Shown: positions 18,713 to 27,789 of the stretch, piece by piece
Layout: the number at the start of each line of letters is the position of its first letter
Position numbering within the stretch: position 1 is the first letter of the stretch
Origin: Pseudoalteromonas gelatinilytica
GTDB lineage: Bacteria > Pseudomonadota > Gammaproteobacteria > Enterobacterales > Alteromonadaceae
Direction of reading: 5' to 3'
DNA: 64,000 nt
Assembly (NCBI RefSeq): GCF_001641615.1
Contig: NZ_LRRU01000018.1
Coordinates: forward strand, 124,001-188,000
The notes under the pieces: generated by a model
The model's database searches: none
What the model was told of the DNA's origin: nothing
Seen by the model: only the letters and a program-made list of their open reading frames with translations
Position numbers and translations under genes: made by a program

Positions 18713-20559
18713 TGAATATAGGGAGTCGGTGGTGCAAAGTGACTCCCTTGCATTAAAGTCACACCCGCGCGAGCTAGTGCGTCTGCGATTTGCTCGTTAT
18801 CAACTTGCTCAGCAATCACTTCAAGTTTAAGTTGCTGAGCATATTTCACCAAGTTCTCAATAAACAGATAGTTATCGGCATTGATATGAATTTGGCTGAC
18901 CAATCCTTTATCAAGCTTAAGACCATCAATTTCGAGCTTTCTGATATGGGGCAAGTTTGAAAAACCCGCGCCAAATTCATTAATAATAACCTGAGCGCCT
19001 TTATTTTTTAGGGTATTAATAAACGTTTTTACTTCACTAAAGTAAGCGATAGCATCACGCTCATAAAACTGAAAAATAATATTATGGGGCTGCGGGTAGC
19101 GCCTTAGTTGTAACTCTAAAAACTCGCTTAAACTAGGATCGAGAATATCTTGCGCAGTAATATTAATGCTCCAGCGCACATTGGTTTTTCTAAATTGCTC
19201 GATGCAACGGGTAAACATGGTACGTCTTAAAAGGCCATCCATCCGTGAGCGCTTTAGTACCATCATAAAGTAATCTGGTGCATGGATACGGCCCGTGGCA
19301 CTGGCCATTCTGGCAAGGCATTGATAATGGTCAATCTGTTTGCTCTGGTTGTCATAGACAGCTTGAAAATAAGGAACAATGCGATTGTTATCGAAAGCTT
19401 CTTTTACTTCTTTGGCAAGGGTTACGTTACTTCTAAATCGCTCTTCAACTTGTTTAAAGACATTTTCATAACGCACAATACGCTGGTTATTTAGCTTTGC
19501 TTGTTGCAGCGCAACATGGGCATTTTCAATCAGCATTTGCTTATTACCGGTGGCAATACCTGCATACAAGCTCACGTAAATATAAGGCTCTTTTAGTGCT
19601 GGAATTGCATGGTTAAAGGCCGTTATTACATCATCGATATTGCGCTCATCACTATGCGTTCTTAATAGCGCAATTTTATTGGTTGCTAAACGATAAACAA
19701 ACCCTTCGCCTGGCATTCGTGATTGAAAATAGCTAAGTAGGTTTTCCATTACTTTATCGCTCACTTGCGTGCCATAAAAACTGCTAATGTCTTCTAACTC
19801 ATTAATGGCAATAACGGCCAGTTCCATGCGGTGTTTAGTGGTTTTTTTTATGTAGTATTCCAGCGCAACATGGTTCGCAAAGCCGGTACGGGCATCCGTA
19901 GAGAGCGAGCGTTTCAGTTGTAAAAAATACAGCCCTGCAATAAGTGCAGCGATAAAGAAAAAGAAGCAGCCGGTGATCATTGCGCGTGTAACACTATGCT
20001 GCAGCTGCTGATTCAAATCACTAATGGTTATGTCGGCACCAGTGATATAAGTGTGGCCATTATTATCGACAAAAGTCACAAAAATACTTTTAAAATAGCC
20101 CCATTGATCTTTTGAGATCTCAAAGACTGGTTCAGTCGAAAAAAAGGCTTCTTTATTAAGTTCAGTTGCTTCTGGGTAGGCATCTAGAAACTGGGTAACG
20201 CGGCCATTGTTTTGATCTTTTTGCGTGTAACTAGAGGCGCTAAAGTAGACTTTGCCGTCGCGCAGTACCATTGCGTACACATAGGCTAATTGCATTTGTT
20301 TTGCATACTCAGATAGAGCACGGCTTTTTTCTTTATAGGTTGCCGCAGAGACTGGTAACCCTGCATTCACTATATTGTGGTAGTCATCACCGAGGATATG
20401 TTTGACACTGACCGCAGCATTAAGCAATTTGCTATCGATATTTTCCATGATCTCACTGCGGGTGGTTTCATAGGTGTAATAGATATAGCCAAATAAGCTT
20501 ATAAAAAATGCGGCGAAGCCATATAGCAGCCAGCTGGTTTTTTGCATTCCTTTGGGCAT
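18709..20559 (-). CDS. Membrane protein with degenerate GGDEF and EAL domains
   Basis: The start at 20559 (MPKGMQKTSW) is preferred because AAGGGA lies about six bases upstream; the open frame itself runs on to 20631. The product has 616 residues: a first transmembrane helix (about 9-28), an extracytoplasmic sensor of about 160 residues, a second helix (GCFFFFIAALIAGLYFLQL), a GGDEF-like domain without the GGDEF signature, and an EAL domain. The EAL motif reads QCLARM instead of EALxR, and the metal-binding DDFG loop reads NEFG. KLDKGLV and VIAEQVD remain. It is probably catalytically inactive, acting as a c-di-GMP sensor or protein-interaction module. Confidence 0.83.
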   Translation of the reverse strand: MPKGMQKTSWLLYGFAAFFISLFGYIYYTYETTRSEIMENIDSKLLNAAVSVKHILGDDYHNIVNAGLPVSAATYKEKSRALSEYAKQMQLAYVYAMVLRDGKVYFSASSYTQKDQNNGRVTQFLDAYPEATELNKEAFFSTEPVFEISKDQWGYFKSIFVTFVDNNGHTYITGADITISDLNQQLQHSVTRAMITGCFFFFIAALIAGLYFLQLKRSLSTDARTGFANHVALEYYIKKTTKHRMELAVIAINELEDISSFYGTQVSDKVMENLLSYFQSRMPGEGFVYRLATNKIALLRTHSDERNIDDVITAFNHAIPALKEPYIYVSLYAGIATGNKQMLIENAHVALQQAKLNNQRIVRYENVFKQVEERFRSNVTLAKEVKEAFDNNRIVPYFQAVYDNQSKQIDHYQCLARMASATGRIHAPDYFMMVLKRSRMDGLLRRTMFTRCIEQFRKTNVRWSINITAQDILDPSLSEFLELQLRRYPQPHNIIFQFYERDAIAYFSEVKTFINTLKNKGAQVIINEFGAGFSNLPHIRKLEIDGLKLDKGLVSQIHINADNYLFIENLVKYAQQLKLEVIAEQVDNEQIADALARAGVTLMQGSHFAPPTPYIH

Positions 20560-20795
20560 AGAGGTTCCCTTAGCAGTTATCATTTGATTATACTCAAAAA
20601 ATGCGGGGCTGATAGTAGAAAATGCCCGCAAATTTCATTAACTGATCACTTTTTTGTCATCGAAATTAGGGCTTTTTTGCTTTATGCGAGACATTTTCGT
20701 GATATTCCAGTAAAGTTAGCCAATTTCGTAGAAACAGTGCTGCAAAAGTGCTCACCAAGGTGTCCCATCATCGGGTGCATTTTTAGCTGCTAATT

Positions 20796-22436
20796 ATGGG
20801 TATTAGGATGGATCAAAAGCGTTGTGCCGTCGCCTCTAAAGAAAGCTTGATTCGTATTTTTACGGTGCCAGAAGCACCAGACTCGACATTAAGTAAAATC
20901 GAATCTGAAATTTCTAGCAATTTAGCTGGGTTCTTAAATGAGAACATTGCAGCGATTGAAAAGCCTTTGCACGAAATTGAAAAAGACTTTCAAACGGCCA
21001 CTATTCCAGAAGAGCCAACTTTTGTTTCTGATTACGCTCAAGACATTATGGAGCAGTTAGTTGCTCATTCTGTGCATACCGCTGCGCCGAGTTTTATTGG
21101 CCATATGACCTCAGCGTTACCGCACTTTGTGTTACCGCTATCTAAGTTAATGGTCGGTCTAAACCAAAACCTAGTAAAAATTGAAACTTCAAAAGCATTC
21201 ACACCACTTGAAAGACAAGTATTGGGAATGATGCATCATCTTGCTTATGGTGAAAATGACAGTTTTTACAGTAAATGGATGCACAGTGCGAAAACCTCAT
21301 TAGGCGCATTTTGTTCAGGTGGCACTGTCGCTAACATTACCGCTTTATGGATTGCCCGCAACCGTTTATTAAAAGCCGATGGTGATTATAAAGGCATTGC
21401 TGCACAGGGGTTAATCGCTGGAATGCTGCACTATGGTTACAAAGGCTTAGCTGTACTTGTATCTGAGCGAGGCCATTACTCATTAGGTAAAACCGTTGAT
21501 TTACTGGGCATCGGTCGCGATAACATCATTGCCATTGCTACTGGCGAAAATAATAAAGTTGATGTCGATGCGATGCGCAAAAAGGCTCATGAGCTTGAAG
21601 CGTCTGGTATTAAAGTAATGGCGCTTGTGGGTGTTGCTGGGACAACTGAAACGGGTAGTATCGATCCACTAAATGAGATGGCTGATTTGAGCGAAGAGCT
21701 TGGCTGTCATTTTCATGTCGACGCTGCATGGGGCGGTGCAACCTTACTTTCTTCAAATTACCGCCACCTTTTAAGCGGTATTGAGCGCGCTGATTCAATT
21801 ACCATTGATGCACACAAGCAAATGTATGTGCCAATGGGGGCAGGTCTGGTGTTATTTAAAGACCCTGCCGCAACGGATGCTATTGAGCATCATGCGGAAT
21901 ATATTCTTCGTAAAGGCTCGAAGGATTTAGGGAGTCATACACTTGAGGGCAGCCGCCCTGGTATGGCAATGTTAGTACATGCTTGCTTACGTGTTATTGG
22001 CCGAAAAGGCTATGAGATGCTGATTGACCGTAGCATCGTGAAAGCACGCACTTTTGCCAACATGATCAAGCAAGATGAAGACTTTGAGTTAATTTCAGAG
22101 CCAGAGCTTTGCCTGTTAACCTACCGTTATGTTCCAAAAGAGATCCAAGCAAAGCTGAATGAGGCTGACGAAGAAACGAAATTAGATATTTACGCGTCGT
22201 TGAATCGCTTTACTGCAAGCATGCAAAAACGCCAGCGTGAAGCGGGTCGTTCTTTTGTATCCCGTACTCGTTTAACACCTGCAAAATATGACCATCAACC
22301 TACCGTGGTTTTTCGCGTTGTTTTAGCTAACCCATTAACCTCTAAAGCGATTCTAAAAGATATTTTAGCGGAGCAAAAAGAGCTGGCGAAAACCGACCCG
22401 GTATTTAAAAAATATTTAAGTAAGTATATGGAATAA
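20796..22436 (+). CDS. panP: Pyridoxal-dependent aspartate 1-decarboxylase PanP
   Basis: PanP decarboxylates aspartate to beta-alanine for pantothenate and CoA synthesis, replacing pyruvoyl-type PanD in many Vibrio and Alteromonas relatives. The 546-residue PLP enzyme has the group II decarboxylase hallmarks: FCSGGTVANITAL, VDAAWGGATLLS, and the PLP lysine K341 in TIDAHKQMYVPMG. It begins MGIRMDQKRCAV; the in-frame ATG at 20808 is an alternative, and neither has a clear ribosome binding site. The family was earlier annotated as glutamate decarboxylase, which is the main alternative reading. Confidence 0.9.
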   Translation: MGIRMDQKRCAVASKESLIRIFTVPEAPDSTLSKIESEISSNLAGFLNENIAAIEKPLHEIEKDFQTATIPEEPTFVSDYAQDIMEQLVAHSVHTAAPSFIGHMTSALPHFVLPLSKLMVGLNQNLVKIETSKAFTPLERQVLGMMHHLAYGENDSFYSKWMHSAKTSLGAFCSGGTVANITALWIARNRLLKADGDYKGIAAQGLIAGMLHYGYKGLAVLVSERGHYSLGKTVDLLGIGRDNIIAIATGENNKVDVDAMRKKAHELEASGIKVMALVGVAGTTETGSIDPLNEMADLSEELGCHFHVDAAWGGATLLSSNYRHLLSGIERADSITIDAHKQMYVPMGAGLVLFKDPAATDAIEHHAEYILRKGSKDLGSHTLEGSRPGMAMLVHACLRVIGRKGYEMLIDRSIVKARTFANMIKQDEDFELISEPELCLLTYRYVPKEIQAKLNEADEETKLDIYASLNRFTASMQKRQREAGRSFVSRTRLTPAKYDHQPTVVFRVVLANPLTSKAILKDILAEQKELAKTDPVFKKYLSKYME

Positions 22437-22455
22437 CAAAGGGAGCGTGATGCTC

Positions 22456-23607
22456 CTATTCACTAAAGCAGCTTGCTTTGATCATGTTACTGATAATCGC
22501 TTGCGAAGGTTTTATTTTTTCCATCGCCAAAAACTCATCTGGCTGGTGGGCTTGGTTAATTGAGCCCGGTCCCATAACAATGGTTTCGCAGCCAAGCTGT
22601 TGAATGAAAGGAGCTTCTGTACAATAGTTTACAGCGACAGCAGGTTGACCTGAGACTTTTTCGGCCAGCTTTACAAGTGCTGTATCAGTGCTACCACTAA
22701 ATGCTGGGATAGGTTCATGCATGTCGATAACACTTACAGCATTTGGGTATTGGGCATTAATTTCTTCTGCAGCAGTTAGCAAAATCGCTTGCAGTTCTTG
22801 CACGCTTAAACCAGGTAAAGGTCGCATATCAATGTGCATTTCACAGCAGCCACAAATGCGGTTGGCATTGTCGCCACCATGAATATGACCAAGGTTCAAA
22901 GTAGGGTACGGAATTTTAAAGTGGTCAACTGAATATTTATTCTTTAATTCTTCTTTAATGATTAACAACTTTGTAATCATTTTATGCATGACTTCGATGG
23001 CGTTTAAACCACGCTCAGGATCAGAGCTATGGCCTGAGCGACCAATCACACGAATCGCTGTACTCATATGGCCTTTATGAGTAAATACTGGTGTCATATC
23101 AGTTGGTTCACCAATGATACAGCGCGCTGGTTTTAAATCTGGGTGGCGGCAAATTTGCTGTGCACCGGCCATCGTGGTTTCTTCGTCGGCTGTGGCTAGG
23201 ATCAATAGTGGCTCTGTTTGCTTCGTAGCATCAAGCTCGCTAATTGCCTGCAATACAAAGGCAAAAAAGCCTTTCATATCAATACTACCTAAACCATATA
23301 GTTTATTGTCATGCTCGCTGAGTTTAAACGGATCGTAATTCCAGCGGCTATCATCAAATGGCACCGTATCGGTATGACCTGCAAGCATTAAACCGCCATC
23401 CCCTTCACCACGTTTGGCTAATAAGTTGTAACGGCCTTTGCCGTTTTCAAGCTCTGTGATTTCACAAGTAAAACCAAGGCTTTCGCACCAATTTGCGAGC
23501 AAGGTGATAACTCCTTTATTGCTCATGCACAAAGAATCTTCAATCGCACTAATTGAAGGGGCTGCAATCAGCTGCTGATACATAGATAAAAAAGAGGGTA
23601 GCGACAT
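22456..23607 (-). CDS. argE: Acetylornithine deacetylase
   Basis: ArgE hydrolyses N-acetylornithine to ornithine and acetate, closing the linear arginine pathway. It has 383 residues, the E. coli length. The M20 metallopeptidase marks are GHTDTVPFD (H78), GSIDMKG (D110) and the catalytic pair E142-E143 (DEETTMAG), with further metal ligands in GEPTDM and near the C-terminal [13 protein letters not shown]. It is divergent from argCBFGH across a 220-bp region that holds ARG-box pairs, so ArgR should repress both directions. Confidence 0.96.
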   Translation of the reverse strand: MSLPSFLSMYQQLIAAPSISAIEDSLCMSNKGVITLLANWCESLGFTCEITELENGKGRYNLLAKRGEGDGGLMLAGHTDTVPFDDSRWNYDPFKLSEHDNKLYGLGSIDMKGFFAFVLQAISELDATKQTEPLLILATADEETTMAGAQQICRHPDLKPARCIIGEPTDMTPVFTHKGHMSTAIRVIGRSGHSSDPERGLNAIEVMHKMITKLLIIKEELKNKYSVDHFKIPYPTLNLGHIHGGDNANRICGCCEMHIDMRPLPGLSVQELQAILLTAAEEINAQYPNAVSVIDMHEPIPAFSGSTDTALVKLAEKVSGQPAVAVNYCTEAPFIQQLGCETIVMGPGSINQAHQPDEFLAMEKIKPSQAIISNMIKASCFSE

Positions 23608-23615
23608 AAAAAATC

Positions 23616-23654
23616 CAAAAATAATTATTCAATCTAATTGCATAACAATATAAA
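23616..23654. promoter_or_regulatory. Tandem ARG boxes, argE-proximal pair
   Basis: Two 18-bp sites at 23616-23633 and 23637-23654, centres 21 bp apart, the spacing used by ArgR hexamers. The first has AAAAT-AATT-ATTCA and the second TGCAT-AACA-ATATA, against the consensus TGAAT-NNNN-ATTCA. They begin eight bases upstream of the argE start codon, so they could block argE initiation. The call rests on spacing and partial matches. Confidence 0.6.
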
Positions 23655-23663
23655 AGTATTTAT

Positions 23664-23702
23664 GATGAATATCAATTCACTTTTTAAGCATAAATATTAG
23701 TA
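23664..23702. promoter_or_regulatory. Tandem ARG boxes, argC-proximal pair
   Basis: The first site (23664-23681) is a perfect match to both conserved halves, TGAAT-ATCA-ATTCA. The second (23685-23702) is weaker, AGCAT-AAAT-ATTAG, again 21 bp away centre to centre. They lie 126-164 bp before argC and are the likely ArgR operator of argCBFGH. Confidence 0.75.
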
Positions 23703-23827
23703 AAGCTGTACGATGAACACGAAACGACGATAACCTGATTTCATTACTTTAGACAGTGTTTTTATTCGCAATTGTGCGAGTAATTTTAGGCGTATCGATA
23801 AACAGATTTAATAGGTAAAAGTAAGCA

Positions 23828-24838
23828 ATGAATGTAGTGATTATTGGCGCAAGTGGTTATAGCGGCGCAGAGCTAGCAAGTTTAGTTGCTAAGCATCCAA
23901 AACTGACCCTACAAGCATGTTATGTGTCTGAAGGGAGTTTAGATAAAGATAAATTATTAAGCGATTTATACCCTGAGCACCTTGGATTGTTAGAGTATCC
24001 ACTACAGCCTCTAACAGCTGAGGCTTTCCAAGATATCGAAAATAATGCTGATTATGTGTGCCTGTGTACAGACCACAAGGTCAGTGTTGATCTTGCTCCC
24101 CAATTTTTAGCCATGGGTAAAAAAGTATTCGACCTATCTGGTGGTTTCCGTTTAGCTGGGAATGAGGATTACCTAACTTATTACGGTTTCGCACATGAAC
24201 ATCCTGAGCTTTTAACACAAGCTGCATATGGTTTAGCTGAATGGAATAGTGATGCGATCAGTAAAGCAAACCTTGTTGCTGTAGCGGGTTGTTACCCAAC
24301 CGCAGCACTTAATTCTTTAAAACCACTTAAAGAAGCTGGGCTATTAGCTGATCAAGCCATTATAGTTAATGCGGTGTCAGGTGTTACAGGCGCTGGCAGA
24401 AAGGCCAGTGTTAATACGCATTTCTGCGAAGTGTCACTTGCTCCTTATGGTTTGTTTAATCACAGACACACACCTGAGATTGAGCAGCACCTTGGTCACC
24501 CTGTTTTATTCACCCCACATTTAGGTAATTTTCCTCGCGGAATTTTAGAAACTATTTATGTGCAATTAAAACCGGGCGTAACAGCAGAGCAAGTGAGCTC
24601 GGCATATCAAGTGTTAGCTAACGAGCCGTTAATTCGCTTACTTGGTAATAAAATTCCAAGCATCAAAGGCGTCGCTAAACAACCATTTGTTGATATTGCA
24701 TGGCAACAAAAAGATGAGCAACTCATCGTTATGTCAGCAATTGATAACCTTCTAAAAGGCGCGGCAGGACAAGCATTACAGTGTATTAATTTAGCCATGG
24801 GTGAACCTCACCACACTGGTTTAGTAGGAGCGCTGTAA
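23828..24838 (+). CDS. argC: N-acetyl-gamma-glutamyl-phosphate reductase
   Basis: ArgC reduces N-acetylglutamyl phosphate to the semialdehyde with NADPH. It has 336 residues: a Rossmann start (VVIIGASGYSGAEL), the catalytic cysteine C155 in VAGCYPTAAL, and the late HRHTPEIEQH and FTPHLGNFPRGI segments. First gene of argCBFGH; its TAA shares a base with the argB ATG. There is no deviation from the family. Confidence 0.97.
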   Translation: MNVVIIGASGYSGAELASLVAKHPKLTLQACYVSEGSLDKDKLLSDLYPEHLGLLEYPLQPLTAEAFQDIENNADYVCLCTDHKVSVDLAPQFLAMGKKVFDLSGGFRLAGNEDYLTYYGFAHEHPELLTQAAYGLAEWNSDAISKANLVAVAGCYPTAALNSLKPLKEAGLLADQAIIVNAVSGVTGAGRKASVNTHFCEVSLAPYGLFNHRHTPEIEQHLGHPVLFTPHLGNFPRGILETIYVQLKPGVTAEQVSSAYQVLANEPLIRLLGNKIPSIKGVAKQPFVDIAWQQKDEQLIVMSAIDNLLKGAAGQALQCINLAMGEPHHTGLVGAL

Positions 24839-25596
24839 TGAAAACTTGGATCATTAAAGTCGGTGGTGCTGTGTTAAATAGCGCAGATGCAGCAAAAGCG
24901 CTTTTTGATGTTTTAGCCTCTGAACAAGATAACTTTGTCATTGTTCATGGTGGTGGTGCCTTAGTGGATGCTTGGTTACAAGACGCAGGTTTTGTAACTG
25001 CAAAACATCAAGGCTTACGTATCAGTCCAAATGAGCAAATGCCTTATATTGTTGGTGCCCTTGCAGGTTGTGCCAATAAACAATTGATGAGCCAAGCAAT
25101 CAGCGCTGGCCACAAACCAGTGGGTTTAAGCCTTTATGAAGCGGGTGTATTGGTCACTGAGAAACTTAAAGTATTGGCGCAAGTAGGTCAGTGTTCAGGT
25201 AGTTGTGACAGCGTGCTACCTAGCTTACTTGAACAAGGTCGTTTACCCCTTGTGAGCTCTATTGGCTTTGGGGAAGATGGCCAATGGTACAACGTCAATG
25301 CAGATGAAGCCGCAGCGGCTATCGCTAAAGAGCTTGATGCAGAACTTATTTTTATGACTGATGTAGAAGCGGTACTAGATGCAAATAAGCAGCCACTACA
25401 TCAACTTAATACGCAGCAAATCGAAACACTTATCCTTGAAGGAGTTATTCAGGGCGGGATGGAGGTCAAAGTAAAGACCAGCCTTCTTGCTGCCCAACAT
25501 TTACGACGTGGTGTGTATATCTCAAGCTGGCTTAAGCCAGAGAACTTAGTCGCTTTATTAAAAGGCGAGCATGTAGGAACGAAAATTACACCATAG
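24838..25596 (+). CDS. argB: Acetylglutamate kinase
   Basis: ArgB phosphorylates N-acetylglutamate. The 252-residue amino-acid kinase has the N-terminal IKVGGAVLN glycine loop, VIVHGGGALVDAWL near residue 40, YNVNADEAAAAIA near 155-167, and the late QGGMEVKVKTSL block. The length is that of the short, E. coli-type enzyme without the N-terminal arginine-sensing helix, so it is probably not feedback-inhibited by arginine; that is inferred from family knowledge. It is coupled to argC by a one-base overlap. Confidence 0.96.
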   Translation: MKTWIIKVGGAVLNSADAAKALFDVLASEQDNFVIVHGGGALVDAWLQDAGFVTAKHQGLRISPNEQMPYIVGALAGCANKQLMSQAISAGHKPVGLSLYEAGVLVTEKLKVLAQVGQCSGSCDSVLPSLLEQGRLPLVSSIGFGEDGQWYNVNADEAAAAIAKELDAELIFMTDVEAVLDANKQPLHQLNTQQIETLILEGVIQGGMEVKVKTSLLAAQHLRRGVYISSWLKPENLVALLKGEHVGTKITP

Positions 25597-25603
25597 GTAT
25601 TTC

Positions 25604-26524
25604 ATGTTAAAGAATTTCTTAAATGGTCTTGAATTAGACCAAAAAGGCGCCCTTAAATTACTTAACTTAGCGCAAAAAATTAAAGCAAATCCAGCTGATT
25701 TTAGCCAAGCATTAGCGGGTAAATCAGTGGTTACCTTGTTCGAAAAACCCAGCTTACGTACCCGTTTATCATTCGATATTGGTATTAATAAATTAGGCGG
25801 TCATGCGGTTTATTTAGATTCACAAAATGGTGCCATGGGTGCTCGTGAATCAGTTAAAGACTTTGCTCTTAATATCTCCGCTTGGGCTGATGGCATTGTT
25901 GCTCGCGTGTATGCACACAAAACACTGACTACACTTGCTGAGTACTCATCGGTGCCTGTCGTTAATAGCCTGTGTGATTTATATCACCCATGCCAAGCGC
26001 TTGCTGACTTTTTAACGCTGCAAGAAGTGCATGGCGATGTTAGCAAACTAAAGCTTGCTTACTTAGGTGAAGGTAACAACGTCACACACTCTCTAATGTT
26101 ATTAGCTGCCACTTTAGGCACTGATTTTGTTGCAGTTTGTCCTAAAGGCAGTTCGCCAGATTCACAAATTCTCAAGCAAGCAGAGCAAATTGCAGCAATG
26201 AATGGTGCGTCTGTTATGGTAAGTGACAGAATTGAGGCGGCAGTTGGCGCAAATGCAGTCTATGCTGATACCTGGGTTTCAATGGGTGATAAAACACCGC
26301 TTGAGCAGGTAAAAGCTAAATATATGCCTTATCAGCTTAACCAAGCCCTATTAGAGAAAACAGGTGCGCAGACTGTACTACACTGTCAGCCAGCGCATCG
26401 TGAGTTTGAAATTACCTCTGAGGTAATGGATGGCCCAGCATCAAAAATTATTCAACAAGCAGAGAATCGTATGCATGCGCAAAACGCTCTACTTGTCACA
26501 TTATTAAATCCAAATTTTGTTTAA
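25604..26524 (+). CDS. argF: Ornithine carbamoyltransferase
   Basis: ArgF makes citrulline from ornithine and carbamoyl phosphate. The 306-residue protein has the carbamoyl-phosphate loop as KPSLRTRLSF, where most OTCases have STRTR, then LCDLYHPCQALAD, DTWVSMGD, and HCQPAHREFE where many have HCLPxxR. Such SLRTR loops also occur in N-acetyl- and N-succinylornithine carbamoyltransferases. The argE gene upstream provides ornithine, which favours ordinary OTCase. It is seven bp after argB in the same operon. Confidence 0.88.
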   Translation: MLKNFLNGLELDQKGALKLLNLAQKIKANPADFSQALAGKSVVTLFEKPSLRTRLSFDIGINKLGGHAVYLDSQNGAMGARESVKDFALNISAWADGIVARVYAHKTLTTLAEYSSVPVVNSLCDLYHPCQALADFLTLQEVHGDVSKLKLAYLGEGNNVTHSLMLLAATLGTDFVAVCPKGSSPDSQILKQAEQIAAMNGASVMVSDRIEAAVGANAVYADTWVSMGDKTPLEQVKAKYMPYQLNQALLEKTGAQTVLHCQPAHREFEITSEVMDGPASKIIQQAENRMHAQNALLVTLLNPNFV

Positions 26525-26533
26525 GGAACACCA

Positions 26534-27736
26534 ATGAGTTCAATTAAAAAAGTCGTACTAGCCTATTCTGGTGGTCTTGATACATCGGCAATCGTGCCAT
26601 GGTTAAAAGAAAACTACGGCTGTGAAGTAATCGCGTTTGTTGCTGATGTAGGCCAAGGCGCAGAAGAGCTCGAAGGCGTTGAAGCAAAAGCGATTGCTTC
26701 AGGTGCGTCAGAATGTCATATCGTAGACTTAAAAGACGAAATGGTCAGTGACTATATTTACCCAACTTTAAAAACAGGCGCTATTTACGAAGGTACTTAC
26801 CTACTAGGTACGTCTATGGCACGTCCGATTATTGCTAAAGCGCAAGTTGAAATTGCCCGTAAAGTAGGTGCTGATGCGCTTTCACATGGTTGTACAGGTA
26901 AAGGTAACGACCAAGTACGTTTTGAGTCATGTTTCGCAGCCCTTGCACCGGATCTAAAAGTGATTGCGCCATGGCGTGAGTGGGACTTATCAAGCCGTGA
27001 ATCATTACTTGATTACTTAGCTGAGCGAAATATTCCATGCTCTGCTTCAGCGACAAAAATTTATAGCCGTGATGCTAACGCTTGGCACATTTCTCATGAA
27101 GGTGGTGAGCTTGAAGATCCATGGTGCCAACCAAGTGATCAAGTATGGACGTGGACTAACTCGCCAGAGCAAGCGCCAAATGAAGCTGAATATGTAACAT
27201 TAAACGTTGTTGAAGGTGAAGTGGTTGCAGTAAACGGTGAATCACTAACACCATATGACTGCTTAGTTAAATTAAATAACATTGCTGCGCCACATGGTGT
27301 GGGTCGTGTTGATATCGTAGAAAACCGTTTAGTTGGCATGAAGTCGCGTGGTTGTTATGAAACACCAGGGGGCACAGTGATCATGGCAGCTCTTCAAGCG
27401 GTTGATGAGCTCGTGTTAGATAAATCAAGCCGTAAGTGGAAAGAAGTGCTTGGTGGTGAGTTCTCTCACCTAGTGTATGACGGTCGTTGGTTTACGCCAT
27501 TAAAAGACTCGATTCTTGCTGGTGCTGAATCTCTGTCTAAGTTAGCAACGGGTGAAGTTGTGCTTAAGCTTTATAAAGGCCAAGTCACTGCGGTACAGAA
27601 AAAATCACCGAATAGCTTATACAGCGAAGACTTTGCAACCTTCGGTGAAGATGATGTATATGACCAATCACATGCTGAAGGCTTCATTCGTTTATTCTCG
27701 CTATCAAGCAGAATCTCAGCACTAACGAAAAAGTAA
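26534..27736 (+). CDS. argG: Argininosuccinate synthase
   Basis: ArgG joins citrulline and aspartate with ATP. It has 400 residues, the short common type. The ATP pyrophosphatase loop AYSGGLDTS is at 10-18. Further marks are [25 protein letters not shown] and GCYETPGGT. It starts ten bp after argF with an AAGGA-type ribosome binding site. The 53-bp gap before argH has no terminator. Confidence 0.97.
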   Translation: MSSIKKVVLAYSGGLDTSAIVPWLKENYGCEVIAFVADVGQGAEELEGVEAKAIASGASECHIVDLKDEMVSDYIYPTLKTGAIYEGTYLLGTSMARPIIAKAQVEIARKVGADALSHGCTGKGNDQVRFESCFAALAPDLKVIAPWREWDLSSRESLLDYLAERNIPCSASATKIYSRDANAWHISHEGGELEDPWCQPSDQVWTWTNSPEQAPNEAEYVTLNVVEGEVVAVNGESLTPYDCLVKLNNIAAPHGVGRVDIVENRLVGMKSRGCYETPGGTVIMAALQAVDELVLDKSSRKWKEVLGGEFSHLVYDGRWFTPLKDSILAGAESLSKLATGEVVLKLYKGQVTAVQKKSPNSLYSEDFATFGEDDVYDQSHAEGFIRLFSLSSRISALTKK

Positions 27737-27789
27737 TTTAATTATTGCCCTGCACGAGCAGGGCAATAGCCGAATTTGGAGACAGTTCA

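Noticed and set aside
18709..20559. Calling the GGDEF-EAL protein CsrD
   Set aside because: The N-terminal sensor, length and lack of the CsrD-specific HAMP-like and HRSDF features do not match, so only the general architecture is reported.
22441..22456. Hairpin GGGAGC / GCTCCT as a terminator between panP and argE
   Set aside because: Only six base pairs and no T-run; too weak to list as a terminator.
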